Shown: positions 8,079-11,793 of the stretch, in pieces | How positions within the stretch are numbered: position 1 is the stretch's first letter | Layout of the letters: every line of letters begins with the position of its first letter | Assembly (NCBI GenBank): GCA_964630665.1 | Contig: CAZVVN010000089.1 | Coordinates: 1 to 11,793, forward strand | Length of the DNA: 11,793 nt | Origin: UBA9619 sp964630665 | GTDB lineage: Bacteria; Pseudomonadota; Gammaproteobacteria; Arenicellales; UBA868 | Direction: 5' to 3' | Notes under the pieces: generated by a model | What the model was told of the DNA's origin: nothing | Databases searched by the model: none | The model's input: the letters and a program-made list of their open reading frames with translations, nothing else | Made by a program: the position numbers and the translations under genes

Positions 8079-8107
8079 ATACTATGAATTAATAGACATA
8101 TTTTCAA
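8079..8107 (-). promoter_or_regulatory. sigma-70-like promoter for rpoH
   Basis: On the minus strand TTGAAA (8107-8102) is followed by a 17-base spacer and TAGTAT (8084-8079). This gives 5/6 and 4/6 matches to the -35 and -10 consensus at ideal spacing, with the key first two and last bases of the -10 present. The predicted start is near 8072, placing the CIRCE operator directly downstream. The surrounding 8061-8150 is strikingly AT-rich, and other weak -10-like words occur there. Confidence 0.6.
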
Positions 8108-8180
8108 TACTATACATATCTTATTTTATAAATGACTCGATAAATTCCTGGATCACTCTGGCCGGTTCTTTTCCTGGCGC

Positions 8181-9119
8181 TCACGGGTTGTACCCGGCCA
8201 GGGCGAGCGCGAAGGCGTCCGCATCAAAAACACGTAGATCATCAATACCCTCGCCCACCCCGATGAAGGGAATCGGCAAGCTGAATTTGTGCGCTATCGC
8301 CACCAGCATGCCGCCTCTGGCTGTGCCATCGAGTTTGGTCACACACAACCCGTTAATTGTGACCGCCTTCGAAAAGGCCTCGACCTGGGAAAGCGCGTTT
8401 TGGCCGGTCGCCCCGTCGACGACCAGCAGTGTCTCCTGAGGCGCCTCTGAATCGATACCCCTGATGACCCGATGGAGTTTGCGCAACTGTTCCATCAGGT
8501 CAGCATTGACGTGCTGACGACCCGCCGAATCGATAATCAATACGTCCACTGATCTTGCCCGAGCTGCGTTCAGTGCATCGTGCGCAACGGCTGCAGCATC
8601 TGCGCCGTACTCCTGCGCAATAACCGGCACACCCAATCGCTGCCCCCAGACACTCAGCTGCTCGATTGCCGCCGCTCGGTAGGTATCGCAGGCCGCAAGC
8701 ATGACACTCATCCCCTGCTCGGTGAAGCGACGCGCCAGCTTGGCCACCGTCGTCGTCTTGCCGACACCGTTGACCCCGACGATTACCATCACCCACGGGG
8801 TCGCTACCCGGCCGAGCGGTTCAAGTGTGCTGGCCGATGGCTGCAAGATCTGAAAGAGTTCTTCTTTCAACAGGCCGCGAAGCTGCTGGTTGGACTCCAG
8901 ATACCCCTTTGTTGCCTGTGCTCTTAACCTTCCAACGATACGGGCGCTGGCCTCAACCCCGATATCCGACATGATCAGGTGGTCTTCGAGCTCATCAAAG
9001 TCCGAGTCATCGGCAACTGCCTGCTTACCCCTGAACAGCCCGGACAAACCGCCAGCGATTGCAGCACGGGTCTTGCCTAAACGAGTGAACAAATCAATTT
9101 TTTCTTGTGCTTCTGTCAT
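8181..9119 (-). CDS. ftsY: signal recognition particle receptor FtsY
   Basis: FtsY is the SRP receptor GTPase; it docks SRP-ribosome complexes at the inner membrane for co-translational insertion of membrane proteins. It has 312 residues: an amphipathic membrane-targeting helix ending GLSGLFRG (24-31), the N domain (about 35-100), then the G domain. The G motifs are G1 GVNGVGKT (115-122), G2 DTYRAAA (145-151), G3 DSAGR (197-201; DTAGR is usual), G4 TKLDG (261-265) and G5 GVGEGIDDLRVF (287-298). The long acidic A domain of E. coli FtsY (497 residues) is absent, as in many bacteria. The ATG at 9119 follows CTGGAG at a good spacing. It is divergent from rsmD, the usual arrangement, but ftsE and ftsX do not follow. 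Confidence 0.96.
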   Translation of the reverse strand: MTEAQEKIDLFTRLGKTRAAIAGGLSGLFRGKQAVADDSDFDELEDHLIMSDIGVEASARIVGRLRAQATKGYLESNQQLRGLLKEELFQILQPSASTLEPLGRVATPWVMVIVGVNGVGKTTTVAKLARRFTEQGMSVMLAACDTYRAAAIEQLSVWGQRLGVPVIAQEYGADAAAVAHDALNAARARSVDVLIIDSAGRQHVNADLMEQLRKLHRVIRGIDSEAPQETLLVVDGATGQNALSQVEAFSKAVTINGLCVTKLDGTARGGMLVAIAHKFSLPIPFIGVGEGIDDLRVFDADAFALALAGYNP

Positions 9120-9147
9120 CGAAACTCCAGATGCCTTCCACGGGCAG

Positions 9148-9168
9148 TACGATACGCATTATCGTATC
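9148..9168. repeat. overlapping inverted repeats in the ftsY-rsmD divergent promoter region
   Basis: TACGATA (9148-9154) and TATCGTA (9160-9166) form a perfect 7-base inverted repeat with 5 bases between. A second register, GATACG (9151-9156) and CGTATC (9163-9168), overlaps it. It is the most structured part of the 80-base gap between the two divergent starts and overlaps a -10-like TATCAT (9165-9170) in the rsmD direction. It could be an operator; I recognise no known family. Confidence 0.4.
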
Positions 9169-9199
9169 ATTCAATAAAGGTGATCACAGCCCAGCCCAC

Positions 9200-9820
9200 A
9201 TGGCAACCCCACGCAGACGCCAAGTCCAGAACCGCGGCCGCTTACGCATTATCGGCGGTCGCTGGAAACGGCACACACTGAAATTTGCCGGTGGTACAGA
9301 CTTAAGGCCCACACCGGATGCCGTACGGGAAACACTGTTCAACTGGTTAACACCATCAGTCGGTCAAACTCGCTGCCTCGACCTTTTTGCCGGCAGCGGT
9401 GCACTCGGCTTTGAAGCGGCATCGCGAGGTGCAACACGCGTCGTGATGGTCGATAACAACCGGCATTGCTGCCGGCAACTGGAAGAAAATCGATCACGAC
9501 TGGGAGCTGACCAGATCAGTATCTACTGTGATGACGCGCTGCGCTGGCTCAGAAACTGCTCAGAGCCCTTTGATATCATTTTTCTGGACCCACCCTACGC
9601 GAGTCAACTGACTGCAGCGTCCTTCAATCTCCTCGATGCCAGCCGGATAGTTCGCGGTGGGCTGGTTTACGTAGAAACCGGTGCTGACAAACCGCTCGCA
9701 GTACCCGATCACTGGGTAGAAAAACACCAGCAAAGAGCGGGCGAAGTCTGCTACCGACTGTACCGGGTCGATGAATCCTCCGAGGGAAACAGACACCAGA
9801 GACCATCGAAGGACCAATGA
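9200..9820 (+). CDS. rsmD: 16S rRNA (guanine(966)-N2)-methyltransferase RsmD
   Basis: RsmD uses S-adenosylmethionine to methylate N2 of G966 in 16S rRNA during 30S assembly. I choose the ATG at 9200, giving 206 residues (E. coli 198), because the conserved N-terminal LRIIGGRWKRHTL and LRPTPDAVRETLFNWL blocks begin soon after. The open frame extends back to 9107, but that would run through the ftsY promoter region. SAM-binding motif I is DLFAGSGALG (61-70), and the catalytic motif IV is DPPY (130-133). The ribosome binding site is weak: AAAGG is about 19 bases upstream, too far to be ideal. It is divergent from ftsY, as in most gammaproteobacteria. The usual next gene, coaD, is separated from it here by an oppositely oriented HD-domain gene, whose stop is 6 bases away. 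Confidence 0.93.
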   Translation: MATPRRRQVQNRGRLRIIGGRWKRHTLKFAGGTDLRPTPDAVRETLFNWLTPSVGQTRCLDLFAGSGALGFEAASRGATRVVMVDNNRHCCRQLEENRSRLGADQISIYCDDALRWLRNCSEPFDIIFLDPPYASQLTAASFNLLDASRIVRGGLVYVETGADKPLAVPDHWVEKHQQRAGEVCYRLYRVDESSEGNRHQRPSKDQ

Positions 9821-9826
9821 GCCTTA

Positions 9827-10420
9827 TCAGGCCAGCGCTTTCTTGCCGTAGCGTATATCGGTCTCGAAATCCCGAATGTTCTCCCGCCGAAACAACCGGT
9901 GAACCATTGGGGCAAAGAATGTCAGCGGCTCAGATTCATAATCGGGGTCGAAACAGTTTTGATCGTAGCACTCGCAAAAGCGAACCGCATCCTCAAACCA
10001 TTGGTGACCACGATAGCTGTCGCGGGCATGGCGGTCGCCGCCAAAGTGGTGAGCGTAATAGTACATCTGAAAAACACCATGGTGCTTGATCACCCAGTAG
10101 GTCTTTTCCGATACGAACGGACGCAGGACAGCGGCAGCCAACTCACTGTGGGAAAAGGGCGCAATCATGTCGCCGATGTCGTGAAGAAGAGCAGCGACAA
10201 TCAGTTCCTCGGATTCACCAGCTCGGTGCGCCCGGGTCGCCGACTGCAGACAATGCTCCAGGCGACTGACCTTGTACCCGGAAATGGAACCTTCGAGCTT
10301 TTCTAGGTGCTCCAGGATTCTGCCGGGCAACTCGTCGGTAAAATGTTCCTCGAGCCGGTCGAGAAGCGCATAGTCGTCTCGAGTCCCATCGGCCATATGG
10401 GCAAACTTGACTGTTTCCAT
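9827..10420 (-). CDS. HD-domain protein, candidate PhnZ-like di-iron oxygenase
   Basis: A 197-residue single-domain HD protein, likely to be called a phosphohydrolase by default. The ligand set of the mixed-valence di-iron oxygenases (PhnZ, TmpB, myo-inositol oxygenase) can be read in order: H56 in RLEH, H80-D81 in LLHDIGD, H91 in FSHSE, H114 in IKHHG and D153 in CYDQN. This parallels PhnZ H34, H58, D59, H80, H104 and D161, with LEHxLQ-A and AALLHD also shared. The substrate-pocket Tyr and Glu of PhnZ (Y24, E27) would align with I46 and Y49, so the substrate is probably not a phosphonate of that type. No phosphonate genes are nearby. The ATG at 10420 has GGAG five bases upstream. Oxygenase activity is inferred from aligned ligands; a hydrolase remains possible. 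Confidence 0.8.
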   Translation of the reverse strand: METVKFAHMADGTRDDYALLDRLEEHFTDELPGRILEHLEKLEGSISGYKVSRLEHCLQSATRAHRAGESEELIVAALLHDIGDMIAPFSHSELAAAVLRPFVSEKTYWVIKHHGVFQMYYYAHHFGGDRHARDSYRGHQWFEDAVRFCECYDQNCFDPDYESEPLTFFAPMVHRLFRRENIRDFETDIRYGKKALA

Positions 10421-10461
10421 ACGTTCTCCGATCTGATGATCTCTGGTGGCAACGTGCTAGG

Positions 10462-10480
10462 GTTGGTACTATTCACCAAC
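10462..10480. promoter_or_regulatory. inverted repeat overlapping a candidate coaD promoter
   Basis: GTTGGT and ACCAAC (6 bases, 7 between) lie in the 92-base gap between the divergent HD-protein and coaD genes. In the plus direction the repeat contains TGGTACTAT (10464-10472), which has the TGn spacing of an extended -10 with TACTAT (4/6). Its start point would be near 10479, about 34 bases before the coaD ATG. The symmetry could be an operator acting on one or both genes, or chance. Confidence 0.3.
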
Positions 10481-10512
10481 ATAACGCAATCCGGAAGAGA
10501 AAACCATATCAA

Positions 10513-11010
10513 ATGACGGCTAGGGCCCTTTATCCCGGCACATTCGACCCGATCACCAAAGGACACATCGACCTTGCTGAACGGGCCAGCCGTATGTTCG
10601 ACGAACTGGTCATCGCCATCGCAGCCAGCGCATCCAAGGAGCCTTTGTTTTCCCTGGAGGAACGCCTGCGGCTGACTGGAAATGCTCTGGCGCATATTGA
10701 CAACGCCAGCGTAGTAAGCTTTTCTGGGCTGCTCGTGAACTGTGTTTCCCAGCACAACACACAGGTCGTACTGCGGGGACTACGAGCCGTATCGGACTTT
10801 GAATACGAATTCCAGCTGGCAGCGATGAATCGACGACTCGACGCCAAGGTAGAAACCATCTTTCTGACTCCGTCAGAACAATACACCTTTCTGTCGGCTT
10901 CCCTGGTGAAAGAAATCGCATTGATGAGCGGGGATGTCAGCCAGTTCCTCGACCCCGAAGTCAACGAGGCCCTGGTAAAGAAAATAGCAAAAGCCAGGCA
11001 GGATAGCTGA
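10513..11010 (+). CDS. coaD: phosphopantetheine adenylyltransferase
   Basis: CoaD transfers AMP from ATP to 4'-phosphopantetheine, giving dephospho-CoA, the penultimate step of coenzyme A synthesis, in the cytosol. The 165 residues are typical. The nucleotidyltransferase motif YPGTFDPITKGH (7-18) holds T10 and H18 (the HxGH-like site). LRGLRAVSDFEYEFQLAAMNR (from residue 87) is the highly conserved substrate-binding stretch. SASLVKEIA (128-136) matches the family's SSSLVKEIA. The ATG at 10513 gives the expected N-terminus; GGAAGAG upstream is a somewhat distant ribosome binding site. It is divergent from the HD-protein gene and is followed by a ferredoxin gene relic, reflecting the coaD-fdx pairing of other gammaproteobacteria. 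Confidence 0.97.
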   Translation: MTARALYPGTFDPITKGHIDLAERASRMFDELVIAIAASASKEPLFSLEERLRLTGNALAHIDNASVVSFSGLLVNCVSQHNTQVVLRGLRAVSDFEYEFQLAAMNRRLDAKVETIFLTPSEQYTFLSASLVKEIALMSGDVSQFLDPEVNEALVKKIAKARQDS

Positions 11011-11031
11011 TGCCCGTCTAAGGCGGATCTG

Positions 11032-11118
11032 ATGATCCTGCTGATCACCGACGAATGCATCACAGGCGACGTTTGCGAGCTGGGTAATTCGTTGCACTGC
11101 CTAAACTTTCCTGTCTAA
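11032..11118 (+). pseudogene. 5' relic of a YfhL-type 2[4Fe-4S] ferredoxin gene
   Basis: The ATG at 11032, with AAGGCGG just upstream, opens a 28-codon frame whose first 16 residues read MILLITDECITGDVCE. They agree at about 12 of 16 positions with the start of bacterial YfhL/Allochromatium-type ferredoxins (ALMITDECINCDVCE). After residue 16 the similarity stops and the frame ends at a TAA (11116-11118). The remaining roughly 65 codons, with the other cluster cysteines, are not found in any frame before the next gene. One of the first-cluster cysteines is already replaced by glycine (CINC to CITG, one base change). Relatives such as Pseudomonas carry a ferredoxin gene beside coaD, so this is best read as a truncated relic at a rearrangement junction. 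Confidence 0.75.
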
Positions 11119-11149
11119 CCCATTTCTTTTTCTTTACACCAACTCGCGT

Positions 11150-11793
11150 CTACATTTCGCTGGCAATTAATGCCAGAAAATCACCGCTTTCGATCAGTAC
11201 CTTGTGGGCGCGTCCGATCAAGATTCCAGGGCGTTCTGCTCGGTAGGCCACAGGCAAAAGTTCCGGGTTTCTCGGAAAATGAACCTGGCCAACGGCGTCA
11301 CCCACGTTGACCGGCGAATTCAAATCGATCAATGCTTCGTAAAGACCAGCAGTATCACTGATAACGTAGCAATTGGGATCCGGCATATGCATCATGCGGG
11401 TCGCAGGCAGTCCGCGGTCTTCAAGACTTTGGGGGGGCTCGTTAATGATATTGAAATGGGAAAGCAAGTTCCTCACCCCGACTTCGGCGATGGACACAGT
11501 ACCTGTCGTCGTTGTACCGCCACCGCCAAGTTCACAGCCGATGAAGACCTTGCCCGACTCCTCGACTGCAGTATCGAGCATGCCCTCCGCGTCCAACTCA
11601 ACCAGTTCCAGGCTAACCGGCGCCGCGAATGCAAGAACGGCTTGCTTCGCCTTTTCCATGAGATCGGTATCCGGAAGCCGGTGATAACAGGCAAACGGTG
11701 AGAACATCATCGTTTTACCCCCGGAATGGATATCCAGAACCGCGTCTGCCAGGGGCAGGATTTTCTGATGAACGAAATGCGCGATCATCGAGG
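11150..11793 (-). CDS. doeB: DoeB-like N-acetyl-diaminobutyrate deacetylase (3' part, 5' end outside window)
   Basis: This is a zinc-dependent deacylase of the AspA/AstE (succinylglutamate desuccinylase/aspartoacylase) family. DoeB removes the acetyl group from N-alpha-acetyl-2,4-diaminobutyrate in ectoine breakdown, in the cytosol. The frame is open to the right edge; about 214 C-terminal residues are visible of roughly 330-340 expected. Counting from the ATG at 11788, which is probably internal, the third zinc ligand is H21 in LDIHSGGKT, and the catalytic glutamate is E86 in the glycine-rich ELGGGGTTT. PFACYH and the late domain (YEALIDLNSPVNVGDAVGQVHFP) match DoeB. The first zinc pair (HGDE-like) lies outside the window. 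It converges with coaD and the ferredoxin relic. Another AspA/AstE deacylase is possible without the neighbouring doe genes. Confidence 0.75.
   Translation of the reverse strand, partial: SMIAHFVHQKILPLADAVLDIHSGGKTMMFSPFACYHRLPDTDLMEKAKQAVLAFAAPVSLELVELDAEGMLDTAVEESGKVFIGCELGGGGTTTTGTVSIAEVGVRNLLSHFNIINEPPQSLEDRGLPATRMMHMPDPNCYVISDTAGLYEALIDLNSPVNVGDAVGQVHFPRNPELLPVAYRAERPGILIGRAHKVLIESGDFLALIASEM

Noticed and set aside
8158..8201. CTGGCCGG and CCGGCCAG inverted repeat flanking the ftsY stop, possible terminator
   Set aside because: The arms are 28 bases apart, no T-run follows in the ftsY direction, and one arm is inside ftsY coding sequence.
9107..9199. Upstream extension of rsmD by 31 codons
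   Set aside because: It would run through the ftsY-rsmD promoter region and overlap the ftsY start, and the added residues do not resemble RsmD N-termini.
9153..9254. 12-base direct repeat TACGCATTATCG at 9153-9164 and 9243-9254
   Set aside because: One copy encodes the conserved RIIG of RsmD; a few 12-base repeats are expected by chance in a window of this size, so it is not treated as an element.
10303..10755. 150-codon minus-strand frame across the start of the HD gene and coaD
   Set aside because: It overlaps two clear genes and the divergent promoter gap; it has no recognisable motif.

Overview
The window is a stretch of chromosome from a gammaproteobacterium, probably marine or halophilic. 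The evidence is the RpoH sequence (close to E. coli sigma-32 across regions 2 and 4 and with the RpoH box), the LpxL-type acyltransferase, the heptosyltransferase-like enzyme, the ntrX-trkA-trkH order, the ftsY/rsmD/coaD neighbourhood, and a partial doeB-like (ectoine degradation) gene at the right edge. The species cannot be named from the sequence alone. Coding density is high. There is no mobile element, CRISPR array, tRNA or rRNA, and no gene-free stretch longer than about 180 bases.

Layout. (1) Positions 2-3775, plus strand: the end of a sigma-54-activator-like response regulator of NtrX type, then trkA and trkH, which together make a Trk potassium uptake system. (2) Positions 3811-6983, minus strand: argG, then an LpxL/HtrB lipid A acyltransferase, then a family 9 glycosyltransferase, tightly spaced like an operon. 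An extended -10 promoter lies in front of argG. (3) Positions 7096-9119, minus strand: ftsY, then rpoH, then a strong hairpin terminator. The ftsE and ftsX genes that normally sit between ftsY and rpoH are missing. Instead there is an AT-rich 176-base gap carrying a sigma-70-like promoter and a perfect CIRCE operator (HrcA site) just downstream of the predicted rpoH start point. (4) Positions 9200-11010: rsmD (plus), an HD-domain protein (minus) with a metal-ligand pattern like the PhnZ-type di-iron oxygenases, and coaD (plus). (5) Positions 11011-11793: a 16-codon relic of the ferredoxin gene that follows coaD in relatives, then the convergent 3' two-thirds of a doeB-like deacetylase gene.

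How it fits together. Most genes are housekeeping: potassium homeostasis, envelope lipopolysaccharide, arginine synthesis, protein targeting, heat shock, ribosome methylation and coenzyme A synthesis. The main regulatory point is rpoH: an HrcA operator there would place the heat-shock sigma factor under a GroEL-sensitive repressor, joining two heat-shock circuits that are usually described separately. The other points of interest are the loss of ftsEX from its usual place, the missing GAFTGA loop in the NtrX-like protein, the probable misnaming of the HD protein as a phosphohydrolase, and the ferredoxin relic marking a rearrangement junction.
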